Made by a program: the position numbers and the translations under genes | Shown: positions 1 through 8,012 of the stretch, one piece after another | How the letters are laid out: each line of letters opens with the position of its first letter | Numbering within the stretch: the stretch's first letter is position 1 | Notes under the pieces: generated by a model | The model's input: the letters and a program-made list of their open reading frames with translations, nothing else | Told to the model about the DNA's origin: nothing | The model's database searches: none | Source: CBDFLD01 sp965249005 | GTDB lineage: Bacteria; Acidobacteriota; UBA6911 | Length of the DNA: 64,000 bases | Direction: 5' to 3' | Assembly (NCBI GenBank): GCA_965249005.1 | Contig: CBDFLD010000023.1 | Span: forward strand, 496,001 to 560,000

Positions 1-19
1 GTGTAAAAAGGTCGAGGGT
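1..19. repeat. Left terminal inverted repeat of the IS256-like element
   Basis: GTGTAAAAAGGTCGAGGGT matches the reverse complement of 1251-1269 at 16 of 19 positions; the three mismatches are contiguous (GTC against AAA). Confidence 0.8.
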
Positions 20-1189
20 ACGAGTTGGTCGTTGTTCCTTCCAATCGAGATTGAATCGATGGAAGATCGAGTAAATGATTCTGTCGACACTCTGGACATT
101 AACAAAGCAAACCATCGGACGCGTTCTCCGTCGAACCTCAACGAAGCAGCGTTCGATGACGTTGGTGGTTCGTAGCTTCTTCCACAGAGGCCGTGGGAAG
201 CTGTAAAAGGCCAGTAACTCAGGGAGATCCTTCTCCAATCGATTCACCATCTTCGGATAATCCTTGTGCCAGCAACGCTTCAGCCTCCTGAAAGCTGTCA
301 GTGCATCCCGACGGCTATCGGCCTGGTAGATGGCCCGTGCATCCTGCTTGATCTGGTCTCGATCGCACTTTCGGACTGAATTGACGATGTTTCGCATCTT
401 ATGTGCCCAGCAGCGTTGGTGCTGAGCTCTCGGATAGATCGTTTCAATGGCCGCTGCCAGACCTGCACAGCCGTCGGTCACAATCAGCTCGAGGTTATCT
501 CCCTCTATACCACGCCGGTACAGATCTCCTAAGAGTCCTTCCCAGGCAGCTTGACTCTCTCCACTGCTGCGCATAAATGCCAAAAGCTGCCGGCTACCAT
601 CCGCTCTCACCCCGTAGGCCACCAGCATCTGCACCCGTTTCCGCCCACTCGGACGTCTTACCCTCAGACTCACTCCGTCCAGAAACAGTGTCTTCCATTC
701 GTCACTCAACCGAGCTCGGTGAAATCGCTGTACTGCTTCATCTAGCTCTCGTGTCAGCTGCGATACCGTCTGTGCACTGACAACTTCTCCCGTCATGATC
801 GCCACAATCCGTCCCACCGTCCGTGTGCTGATTCCTCTGAGAAACGCCTCTCGTATCAGCAACGTTACCTCGTCAGCTCGTCGTTGAAACCGTTGTAATC
901 CCTTCGGGAGAAAATTCTTGTTCCGGCTCCGGGCAATCCGCAACCGTAACGTTCCAAAGCGGGTCACAAAGTCCCGTTCATAGTATCCATTGCGGTACTC
1001 TCTCTTTCTCTGCCCACCTCTTTCATACCATCCAAAGCCACAATAACGGTCTCTCTGCCGCTGTGATTCAGTCTCGAAATACCGTTTCCACGCCAGCTTT
1101 GTCTTGCTATACACATCTCCCCAAAAGTCTTCTTTTACCTCATCAAGGAAATGTTGGAATTGTTCGGTCATCGGTGTTAATTTCGCCAT
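1..1189 (-). CDS. IS256-family transposase, 3' end open at window edge
   Basis: DDE transposase of the mutator type, read on the minus strand from the ATG at 1187-1189 (MAKLTPMTEQF). About 396 codons are open, close to the family's usual size of about 400. The catalytic Asp-Asp-Glu positions can be recognised in LFLDGV, VTDG and NVIERCF. The stretch after VTDG, with a QRCWAHK motif, and the C-terminal NVIERCFVEVRRRTRPM block are typical of the family. No in-frame stop occurs before the element tip at base 1, so the stop codon must lie in flanking DNA or has been lost. Apart from this missing end the gene appears intact. Confidence 0.85.
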   Translation of the reverse strand, partial: MAKLTPMTEQFQHFLDEVKEDFWGDVYSKTKLAWKRYFETESQRQRDRYCGFGWYERGGQRKREYRNGYYERDFVTRFGTLRLRIARSRNKNFLPKGLQRFQRRADEVTLLIREAFLRGISTRTVGRIVAIMTGEVVSAQTVSQLTRELDEAVQRFHRARLSDEWKTLFLDGVSLRVRRPSGRKRVQMLVAYGVRADGSRQLLAFMRSSGESQAAWEGLLGDLYRRGIEGDNLELIVTDGCAGLAAAIETIYPRAQHQRCWAHKMRNIVNSVRKCDRDQIKQDARAIYQADSRRDALTAFRRLKRCWHKDYPKMVNRLEKDLPELLAFYSFPRPLWKKLRTTNVIERCFVEVRRRTRPMVCFVNVQSVDRIIYSIFHRFNLDWKEQRPTRTLDLFT

Positions 1190-1250
1190 TGGGTGTAAGC
1201 TCCTTTCTTGGAGTTGGTTTTTGCCATCGCAGCGAAAAAACCAAACTTAC

Positions 1251-1269
1251 ACCCTCTTTCTTTTTACAC
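1251..1269. repeat. Right terminal inverted repeat of the IS256-like element
   Basis: ACCCTCTTTCTTTTTACAC is the partner of the repeat at 1-19. It lies about 60 bp upstream of the transposase start codon, the normal position for the promoter-proximal end. Confidence 0.8.
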
Positions 1270-1370
1270 AAGCAAAGTTACATCACCGCAACCTGCTTGT
1301 ACCTTGATCCACAGCCACTGCAATATGTTAGCTGATACTGGTCCTGCCATCGAAATTCCCGGGCGGGGAA

Positions 1371-2594
1371 CTAAGTGTTGCGGGACCCCGGAATGGATTT
1401 CCAGGTGACTGCCAGTATGCCCCAAAGGATCAAGCTGTTGAGGAAGAAAATGGCCCGAATGTCCAGATGCGTGATGGCGCCGGCAGTCGTGGGACCGAGA
1501 GCGCTCCCCAGCAGAGCGGAGCTGGCAAGAAAAGAAAAGGAAGTTGCCCGTGTCTCCTCCGGGATCATTTGACTCCCAAGGGTGTAGATTACCACCATGC
1601 TTCCCCCTGCGAGCAGTCCGAGCGCCGCTCGAAGAACCAGCAACTGGGTGGATGCGGTCACGAGACCCATGGGAATGCAAATGAGCGCTCCTGCGGTGAG
1701 CCTCATTAGCAGTATCTTGCGAACCTGAACCTTTCTTAACCAGTGCCCCAGCATGGTCGCGGAGGCTCCCTCGGACAGCAGCCCCAGAGAAATAATCATC
1801 CCCGAGGTTTTGGCCACGTGACTTACCTTCGTGCCCAGACTCAAAACGTAAAGGGGAACAATGGGAGCGAAGCTACGCTCGACGAGGTTCACAAAGAACG
1901 CGATCACCAGCATGGAGCCAAAAGAGGGAAGAGCGAGCGCGCTCCTGAACGACAGCTTGGTGGATCTCGCCTTTCTTTCCGCGGCTTCCTGGGACGACGG
2001 CTCCAGGTAGAGCCGATGGATCATCACCAACGCCGCCAGGGCAAAGCACGCGCTGACCATGCAGGTTTTTCGAATCCCGATCGAGTCCGCCAGAAATCCG
2101 CCCATCATCGGCCCGATTCCGGCAGAGACGATCTGCACGGTTTGCAGCATTCCTACCGAACGGCTGACGTTTTCCCTTGGTATGGTCGAGATCAAAAGCG
2201 GGACCGACATCGTACCAAATCCGCCGAACATTCCCATGACGGCACGCAAGAGCCAGAGCTGATAAGGAGATTTCGCGAATCCAAACAAGGCCCAATGTAG
2301 CGTCGCAGCAGCCATTGCGCGTTCCACCATGATCTTCATCCCGAAGCGGTCCGCCAGTCTTCCCCACAGAGGGGCCAGAAACGCGGCAATCAATGGAGAA
2401 GTCGTAATGAGAAGGCCAGACCACGTGGCAATGGAGGCTTCTTGCCGCACCCCGAGCTCCGAAACATAGAGCGGTAGAAAGGGCATGACGAAGGTAAATC
2501 CGGCGAAGACAAGCGACGACGCGATACAGATCGCCAGCCGATTGCGGCGCCATTGCTCTTTGGGAATCGTAAGGCGGAGATGCCTCAAGGCCAT
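1371..2594 (-). CDS. MFS transporter, MdtG-like drug-efflux type
   Basis: Inner-membrane proton-coupled exporter of the major facilitator superfamily, 407 residues with about 12 hydrophobic segments, the usual size. Signature motif A is seen after the second helix (GRLADRFGMK, residues 78-87), and a glycine/proline-rich helix (IGPMMGGFLADSIG, near residue 160) matches motif C of drug/H+ antiporters. The best overall resemblance is to MdtG/TetA-like multidrug exporters; the substrate cannot be told from sequence. The gene is divergent from lepA with 155 bp between them, and nothing else is co-oriented before the IS element, so it is probably monocistronic. No strong ribosome binding site precedes the ATG. 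Confidence 0.85.
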   Translation of the reverse strand: MALRHLRLTIPKEQWRRNRLAICIASSLVFAGFTFVMPFLPLYVSELGVRQEASIATWSGLLITTSPLIAAFLAPLWGRLADRFGMKIMVERAMAAATLHWALFGFAKSPYQLWLLRAVMGMFGGFGTMSVPLLISTIPRENVSRSVGMLQTVQIVSAGIGPMMGGFLADSIGIRKTCMVSACFALAALVMIHRLYLEPSSQEAAERKARSTKLSFRSALALPSFGSMLVIAFFVNLVERSFAPIVPLYVLSLGTKVSHVAKTSGMIISLGLLSEGASATMLGHWLRKVQVRKILLMRLTAGALICIPMGLVTASTQLLVLRAALGLLAGGSMVVIYTLGSQMIPEETRATSFSFLASSALLGSALGPTTAGAITHLDIRAIFFLNSLILWGILAVTWKSIPGSRNT

Positions 2595-2749
2595 GAGCCG
2601 GTTATTCTAACACATCCCTTCATCGCCCTCGTTCTTCTAGGCATCTCAGGCGGGTCTGCCGATAAACCGCTGGAAAGCGCCGACCGCGGCTTGTACGAAC
2701 CTGGAGCGGTGTGTATGATGATCTGCTTTGCAGACAGGGATGTATCTGA

Positions 2750-4549
2750 TTGAGCAACAAGTCCGTCATTCGAAACTTCTCCATCATTGCCCACATCGAT
2801 CACGGAAAATCCACGCTGGCCGATCGACTGCTGGAATACACGGGCGCTCTCTCCCAGAGGGAGATGGCAAGCCAGGTCCTCGATGACATGGAATTGGAGC
2901 GGGAGCGTGGGATCACGATCAAAGCCCGCTCGGTTCGTTTGAATTACGATGCGCTAGATGGAAACAGGTACATTTTGAACTTGATCGATACGCCTGGCCA
3001 CGTTGATTTCTCCTATGAGGTCTCCCGTAGTCTCGCGGCATGTGACGGCGCGCTGCTGCTGATCGATGCTTCTCAAGGCGTCGAGGCCCAAACCCTTGCA
3101 AACACATATCTTGCGTTGGATCATAGTCTGGAGATCATTCCGGTGATCAACAAGATCGATTTGCCGAGCGCCGACATTGCCCGAATCCAGGACCAAATCG
3201 AGAACATCATCGGCCTGGACGCTAGCAACGCCATCCTGACAAGCGCCAAAGAGGGAATCGGTACCGAGGAAGTTTTCGAAGCCATCGTCAAACGGTTGCC
3301 GGCTCCGACCGGAGACTATGACAAACCGTTGAGGGCATTGATTTTTGACTCCTGGTTTGACCCATACCGGGGCGTGCTGGTGTTGATCCGAATTCTCGAT
3401 GGGACCATTCGCCGGGGGATGAAGATCCGGCTCCTGTCTACGGAGCAAACCTACTCCGTCGAACAGGTGGGCGTCATGACCCCGAAGTTCGCCGAGGTGG
3501 AGGAGCTCTCGGTCGGAGAGGTTGGGCTGATGGCGGCGGGAATCAAGCGTGTCGCGGACACGAGAATCGGGGAGACGATTACGGAAGATTCGAGACCAAC
3601 GACGGAGCCTTTCCCGGGGTTCCAGGAAATCAAGCCCATGGTCTTCGCCGGACTTTATCCGACCGAAAGCGCTCAGTACGAGGACCTGCGCGATGCACTG
3701 GACAAGCTCCGCTTGAACGACTCGTCCTTCTTTTACGAACCTGATACGTCCGGGGCCTTGGGGTTTGGCTTTCGCTGTGGTTTTCTCGGACTACTTCATA
3801 TGGAAATCGTTCAGGAGCGGCTCGAGAGAGAATTCAATCTTTCCTTGCTCACCACAGCCCCTGGTGTCCGGTACAGGATCACGACGAGAAATGGTAAGAC
3901 CGTGGAAATCCATAATCCGGCAAAGCTCCCTCCAGCCGGCGATGTGCAGAAGTTCGAGGAACCGATAATCACGGCCACCATTCTCACCAGCGACGAGTAC
4001 CTGGGGCCCATCTTGAAGCTGCTCGAAGATAAACGAGGCCAGCAGCGTGGATTCGAGTACGTTTCCACCAATCGAGTGCTCATCACCTATCAGCTGCCTC
4101 TGAACGAAATCGTACTGGATTTTTACGACCGCTTGAAGTCGGCCTCCCGCGGCTATGCGTCATTGGACTACCAGCTTTCGGGGTATCAGGAGTCCCGACT
4201 GGTCAAGCTGGACATTCTGGTAGCCGGAGATCCGATCGATGCTCTGTCGGTAATCGTGCACGCCGACGCGGCCCACGTGCGCGGACGGGCCCTGGCTCAG
4301 AAAATGAAAGAGCTTATTCCCCGCCAGATGTATGAAGTCGTGATTCAGGCATCGATCGGCAGCAAGATCATTGCCCGGGAAACCGTCCGTCCGCTGCGCA
4401 AGAACGTGCTTGCCAAATGCTACGGGGGCGACGTCACTCGGAAGCGAAAGCTCCTCGAAAAGCAAAAAGAAGGCAAGAAGCGCATGAAGCGCCTCGGCAA
4501 GATCGAGATCCCTCAGGAAGCCTTCCTCGCCGTCCTTCGCGTGGATTAG
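2750..4549 (+). CDS. lepA: Elongation factor 4 (back-translocating GTPase LepA)
   Basis: Ribosome-associated translational GTPase of 599 residues, full family length. GTPase motifs are complete: G1 AHIDHGKS (14-21), the GITIKA switch I block (54-59), DTPGH (80-84) and NKID (133-136). EF-G-like domains II, III and V follow. The C-terminal domain unique to LepA is present and ends with a Lys/Arg-rich tail (KRKLLEKQKEGKKRMKRLG). The start is a TTG preceded by AGGGA about 10 nt upstream; an ATG 10 bp upstream is in another frame. LepA is thought to act during ribosome assembly or on stalled ribosomes at the membrane. The small membrane protein gene follows after 163 bp. Confidence 0.97.
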   Translation: MSNKSVIRNFSIIAHIDHGKSTLADRLLEYTGALSQREMASQVLDDMELERERGITIKARSVRLNYDALDGNRYILNLIDTPGHVDFSYEVSRSLAACDGALLLIDASQGVEAQTLANTYLALDHSLEIIPVINKIDLPSADIARIQDQIENIIGLDASNAILTSAKEGIGTEEVFEAIVKRLPAPTGDYDKPLRALIFDSWFDPYRGVLVLIRILDGTIRRGMKIRLLSTEQTYSVEQVGVMTPKFAEVEELSVGEVGLMAAGIKRVADTRIGETITEDSRPTTEPFPGFQEIKPMVFAGLYPTESAQYEDLRDALDKLRLNDSSFFYEPDTSGALGFGFRCGFLGLLHMEIVQERLEREFNLSLLTTAPGVRYRITTRNGKTVEIHNPAKLPPAGDVQKFEEPIITATILTSDEYLGPILKLLEDKRGQQRGFEYVSTNRVLITYQLPLNEIVLDFYDRLKSASRGYASLDYQLSGYQESRLVKLDILVAGDPIDALSVIVHADAAHVRGRALAQKMKELIPRQMYEVVIQASIGSKIIARETVRPLRKNVLAKCYGGDVTRKRKLLEKQKEGKKRMKRLGKIEIPQEAFLAVLRVD

Positions 4550-4567
4550 GGACCGGGTCTCACACCC

Positions 4568-4601
4568 GAGGCGCTATCCGCTCAGCGGAAAGCGGAAAAA
4601 T
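4568..4601. repeat. Short hairpin of the dispersed CCGCT/AGCGG repeat type
   Basis: TCCGCTCAGCGGA forms a 5-bp stem with a TCA loop, followed by AGCGG. It lies 20-50 bp after the lepA stop. Similar words (CCGCTCA, GCGGAAAGCG) recur in intergenic hairpins near 12.8-12.93, 17.97 and 31.06-31.29 kb, so this may be a short member of that family or part of a terminator; no T-run follows. Confidence 0.4.
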
Positions 4602-4712
4602 TGTAAGCCCCGTCACACAATCCCCGCCACGGAAGGCCTGAATTGTATATTGGGCGCCTTATAGGCCGCCGATGAATCTTCTATGCGGCGTTCCGTTCCA
4701 AGGGGTCATTGT

Positions 4713-5108
4713 ATGAGTTATCCCAAACATCCGAAGGCGTGGAGCCAGAGCCAAGAGGGGAAAGGGACAGGCGGCTGCCTGGTCTTTCTGGCCCTCCTCG
4801 CACTCAGCGGCGTGATCGCTGTGAGGGCGGTCCCCCCCTACTACGCGTACAAGAGTCTTGAAACGGACGTAAAGACTGAAGTCAGCCGAGCGGGCGCCAA
4901 TTTCTACGACAACGAGAGCATCATCAGGAATGTCTTGAGTTTGGCGAAGAAGAACGAAATCCGGATCAAACGCAGCAACGTGAAGCTGGACCGATTTGCA
5001 GGTCAGATTCATGTGAGGGTTCAGTGGACGGAAGAAATTGACTTTCTAGTTTATCCGTATGATATGACGTTCAGAATCAAAGCATCCAGCTACATCGGTC
5101 GTCTCTAG
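4713..5108 (+). CDS. Small single-pass membrane protein, DUF4845-like
   Basis: A 131-residue protein with one hydrophobic segment (about residues 22-42, CLVFLALLALSGVIAVRAV) and an exported alpha/beta tail. The layout of one helix, then PPYYAYKSLE and a conserved tail with two short strands (QIHVRVQWTEEIDF), resembles DUF4845-type inner-membrane proteins of unknown role. The start chosen is the ATG at 4713, which has AAGGGG 7 nt upstream; an in-frame ATG 30 nt upstream lacks this. The gene sits between lepA and a TPR lipoprotein gene. No function is assigned. Confidence 0.7.
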   Translation: MSYPKHPKAWSQSQEGKGTGGCLVFLALLALSGVIAVRAVPPYYAYKSLETDVKTEVSRAGANFYDNESIIRNVLSLAKKNEIRIKRSNVKLDRFAGQIHVRVQWTEEIDFLVYPYDMTFRIKASSYIGRL

Positions 5109-5208
5109 CCCCACCGGCCGCATACCTCAGCCGGGCGGTGCACCTCGCCTCGAACTCACTTGCACACCGTGGTTTCGAAGTCTAAGATGGTTATAGGCGA
5201 GGTGAACG

Positions 5209-6018
5209 ATGTTTCTCATGCCTAGCCCCTTCCGGCGTCGAAACTGTCGCTTCGGACTACTGCTCTGCCTCTGGACCGGTCTACTGGCAGGCGGATGCGG
5301 CATTTCCATACCAAGAGTCGCGAAGGTCCAGGTGCCCGAGGCCAAGGTCCTTCAATCCAACGCGATCGCGAAGGAGGCGGACGTTTCTTTCGCTCGTAAG
5401 GACTATTACGCCGCCCTGATCAAGTACCTCGAGGCTTCGCGCCTCAATCCCAATAGTGCATACATCTTCAACAAGGTTGGGATCACCTATTCACAACTTG
5501 ATTTCTACGATGAGGCAAAGGACTCCTTCGAGAGGTCGATCGGACTGAATTCTGAGTACGTCTATCCGCTCAGCAATCTGGGCTCTGTATACTTCGCGCT
5601 TCAAGATCTGAGGAAGGCCGAGCAGCTCTACAGGAAAGCGATCGACATGAACGCCGATGTGGCCGCCTTCCACATCAATCTCGGAACACTGTTGTACGAG
5701 CGCAAGAAGTTCAAGAAGGGAATGGCTCAATGGCGCACGGGCTTATCGCTCGATCCGAATATCTTCGACAAACCGCAAAGAATTAGCCTGGTCGCAGCGG
5801 GCAAGGCAAGCTCCAAGAAAGAGAAGAGTTATTATGTGGCCCGGCTGTACGCATCGCTCGGAGATGTGGAGCGCGCCGTCACAAACCTCGAGAGGGCATT
5901 GAGTAACGGCTTTGAAGATCTAAAGGCCATTCAGAAAGAGCGAGACTTCGATCCGATCCGTGAAGATCAGAGATTTATTGCCTTCATGCGCAACGCCTCC
6001 GTCATTACAAGACAATAG
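5209..6018 (+). CDS. TPR-repeat lipoprotein
   Basis: A 269-residue predicted lipoprotein: a basic N-terminus, a hydrophobic stretch and a lipobox ending LLAGGC (Cys about residue 30). The mature part consists mainly of tetratricopeptide repeats (about residues 48-185) with the spacing AxxxxxxGxxxxxxxxYxxAxxxFxxAxxLxP, followed by a helical C-terminus with one further repeat. Such proteins act as envelope assembly or docking factors; no specific partner is visible. GAGGTGA lies 4 nt before the ATG. The gene may be the last of a lepA - DUF4845-like - TPR group, although a 100-bp gap precedes it. It converges with the DUF309 gene. Confidence 0.82.
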   Translation: MFLMPSPFRRRNCRFGLLLCLWTGLLAGGCGISIPRVAKVQVPEAKVLQSNAIAKEADVSFARKDYYAALIKYLEASRLNPNSAYIFNKVGITYSQLDFYDEAKDSFERSIGLNSEYVYPLSNLGSVYFALQDLRKAEQLYRKAIDMNADVAAFHINLGTLLYERKKFKKGMAQWRTGLSLDPNIFDKPQRISLVAAGKASSKKEKSYYVARLYASLGDVERAVTNLERALSNGFEDLKAIQKERDFDPIREDQRFIAFMRNASVITRQ

Positions 6019-6074
6019 CTATCCATACGTAATCGTGATCTTGTTCCTTCGAGCTCGGCTTGACGAGAGAGGCA

Positions 6075-6473
6075 TTAGCCCGGCCGCGTGAAATGGTACT
6101 TGGGAAGGTCTGCCAATTCTACGTGGGCGACCTCCCCTTCACGTAGCATGCGGACCCACCGCCGGAGCTCCTCTCGAAGACGGCCTAAATCTACGCCTGC
6201 ATAGAGGTCACTGTACGGTTGGAGATTCTCCAGTCCTTTGCGCAGCTGGCTTTCTGCTCCCCTTTGGTTGCCGTTGCCAAGGTGATAAAAACCAACCGCC
6301 ACCTGGATCAAGCCCTGCAGGAAGTTTCGCGCAGGTCCTCTCAACCCGTGCCAAACGTCCTCGAGCGTATCGTGGCACTCGAAGAACCGGCCAGCATTGA
6401 ACTGCTCGACTGCTCGTTCCAACTCTTGCAAGAGAGAATCGTCAAGCTGTGGTTCTGGTATCGGATCAGGCAT
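6075..6473 (-). CDS. DUF309 family protein
   Basis: A 132-residue helical protein with the DUF309 signature: FNAGRFFECHDTLEDVWHG (about residues 25-43) followed by ARNFLQGLIQVAVGFYH. The conserved His/Glu pattern of the family (ECHDxLExxW) is complete. The family has no settled biochemical role. It is the last gene of the uvrA - gmhA - unknown - DUF309 chain, and its start overlaps the end of the preceding gene by 8 bp, which suggests translational coupling. Confidence 0.85.
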   Translation of the reverse strand: MPDPIPEPQLDDSLLQELERAVEQFNAGRFFECHDTLEDVWHGLRGPARNFLQGLIQVAVGFYHLGNGNQRGAESQLRKGLENLQPYSDLYAGVDLGRLREELRRWVRMLREGEVAHVELADLPKYHFTRPG

Positions 6474-7437
6474 CTCGGCTGGTCATGGGTGCAAGTTCAA
6501 CGAGCCACGCTGCCAGCAGAGGGATTACGATCTCGTGGTGCCCTGTAATCGAGATTCCACGTCCTCCCCCTTGAATCGGGCGCTTGATGACGTTCTCGAT
6601 GGGACGGTAGTGCTGAATGAAATCGAGGTTTGCGGTCGTGAAGTTCTTGAGGGTCTCGCCGCTGTTGCGGACCAACGAGACCGACTTCAAGAACACCTCC
6701 GGGAGGGTTACCGCGGAGCCGCAATTCAGGTACACACCCCCGTCGTCCAATCCGGCCACCAGGCTGGCAAACAAACGAAAATCGAGATGGCTACCGGAAC
6801 CTGTGTCGGCCGGCGAAACGCTCGGGTGGTTGTGAACGATGTCTGTTCCCAGGGTCACATGCACGGTCACCGGAATACTCCGCAAGTATGCCTGCTGGAG
6901 CAAGCTCATCTCGCCAAAGCGAAAGTTCTTCTCGCTCAGGTACTTCCCCAGCGACTCTCCGATCCCGAGGTCCTCCCGAGCTCCCTGCGAGATGGCATGG
7001 TTGATCTCCGATCCGGTCTCCTCCGCCATCCCGAATTCGCCCGTTTCCAGTTGGGTCTCGACATCCTCGCTCGTGGCCCCAACGACCGCGATTTCGAAAT
7101 CGTGAATGATTCCGGCCCCATTCAAGGCGAGAGCGGTCACCATCCCGCGATCCATGAGGTCTACCAAAACCGGGGTCAGGCCCGTTTTGATAACGTGCCC
7201 CCCCAGACCCCAAATGATGGGTTTGCCAAGATTTTGCGCCTGAAAGATGGCTTGGGCGAGGTCACGAAGATTCTCCGCTGCGAGGATGATTGGTAGACTT
7301 TCAAGAAATTGGGAGAGCTTGTCTCCCTTTCGGTGTGGCGTGGCAAAGGACTGGACGCTGACTTTACTCGTCCGGTTTTTCAGGGGATAGGTACGAACCC
7401 GATCTAAACCGAAGGGCCGCACGCGATATTTGGACAT
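6466..7437 (-). CDS. Conserved protein, possible deoxyhypusine-synthase-like fold
   Basis: A 323-residue soluble protein whose function I do not recognise with certainty. The central part (GLGGHVIKTGLTPVLVDLM, then ALNGAGIIHDFEI, about residues 80-125) looks like the NAD-binding Rossmann-like core of deoxyhypusine-synthase-type proteins. Its C-terminus (HNHPSVSPADTGSGSH, GSAVTLPEVFLK) is unlike true DHS, and I see no clear counterpart of the family's catalytic lysine. I chose the ATG at 7437 with GGGG 9 nt upstream; a TTG at 7446 would overlap the gmhA stop as TTGA. Tight coupling with gmhA suggests a sugar or cofactor role, by inference only. Confidence 0.6.
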   Translation of the reverse strand: MSKYRVRPFGLDRVRTYPLKNRTSKVSVQSFATPHRKGDKLSQFLESLPIILAAENLRDLAQAIFQAQNLGKPIIWGLGGHVIKTGLTPVLVDLMDRGMVTALALNGAGIIHDFEIAVVGATSEDVETQLETGEFGMAEETGSEINHAISQGAREDLGIGESLGKYLSEKNFRFGEMSLLQQAYLRSIPVTVHVTLGTDIVHNHPSVSPADTGSGSHLDFRLFASLVAGLDDGGVYLNCGSAVTLPEVFLKSVSLVRNSGETLKNFTTANLDFIQHYRPIENVIKRPIQGGGRGISITGHHEIVIPLLAAWLVELAPMTSRDA

Positions 7438-7442
7438 TCCGG

Positions 7443-8012
7443 TCAATCCCCAAGATGTTCGTCGACAAGCTCACAGAGGATGTGGCCGATCATGATATGG
7501 GTCTCCTGCACTCGGGCGGTGATCGGGCTAGGAACGTTGAGATGATGCTGGACCATCGATCCTAGTTTCCCTCCATCACCGCCGGTCAGCGCGACAGTGG
7601 TCATCTCGAGCTTGACCGCGGCAGCCGTCGCGCGCAGGACGTTGGGGGAGTTGCCGCTCGTCGAAATTCCGAATGCCACATCTCCACTCCGACCCAGCGC
7701 GCGAACCTGCCGCGCGAAGACTTCTTCATACCCGTAGTCGTTTCCGACGCTGGTCAGGATCGAGCTATCCGTCGTGAGCGCGATGGCGGCCAGCGGGTCT
7801 CGCTCCCTACGAAATCGACCGACCCACTCCGCCGCGATGTGCTGTGCATCCGCTGCACTGCCGCCGTTGCCGAAGAGTAGTACCTTGCCTCCCGATCGGA
7901 GCACCCTGCAAATCTCCTGGGCAAGGGCGACAATCTGCCTCTCATTCGTTTGAAAGAACGATTGCTTGAGCTGAAGGCTCTCTGAAACCGCCAGTCGAAT
8001 GGTCTCAATCAT
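7443..8012 (-). CDS. gmhA: Phosphoheptose isomerase (SIS domain)
   Basis: A 189-residue SIS-domain protein of the GmhA family, which converts sedoheptulose 7-phosphate to D-glycero-D-manno-heptose 7-phosphate, the first step towards the heptose of LPS inner core. The family motif GNGGSAADAQH is at 48-58, the sugar-phosphate serine loop ISTSGNSPNV is near 120, and QETHIMIGHILCELV near 170 contains the conserved Glu and His residues. Length is normal. The gene starts inside the uvrA stop (ATGA, 4-bp overlap) and is followed closely by the unknown gene. A DnaA-initiator-associating (DiaA-like) role is an alternative, but the HxxE and QE motifs favour GmhA. Confidence 0.85.
   Translation of the reverse strand: MIETIRLAVSESLQLKQSFFQTNERQIVALAQEICRVLRSGGKVLLFGNGGSAADAQHIAAEWVGRFRRERDPLAAIALTTDSSILTSVGNDYGYEEVFARQVRALGRSGDVAFGISTSGNSPNVLRATAAAVKLEMTTVALTGGDGGKLGSMVQHHLNVPSPITARVQETHIMIGHILCELVDEHLGD

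Larger units (their letters stand above)
1..1269 (-). mobile_element. IS256-family (mutator-type) insertion sequence
   Basis: The element is bounded by 19-bp imperfect inverted repeats at 1-19 and 1251-1269, which share GTGTAAAAAG, then three differing bases, then GAGGGT. A single transposase gene fills it on the minus strand. The left tip is the first base of the window, so the left flank and any target duplication cannot be seen; the right flank begins AAGCAAAGT. A sequence that starts exactly at an IS tip is typical of a contig broken at a multicopy repeat. The family is assigned from the transposase; the boundaries come from the repeats seen. Confidence 0.85.

Noticed and set aside
1375..2300. 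Long plus-strand open frames (for example 1743-2300) across the MFS region
   Set aside because: They are the antisense of an MFS gene with clear membrane motifs and have no recognisable domain or ribosome binding site.
6397..7296. A 299-codon plus-strand open frame opposite the gmhA-linked unknown gene
   Set aside because: The minus-strand gene has better overlaps with gmhA and DUF309 and conserved-looking motifs; the plus frame has low-complexity composition.
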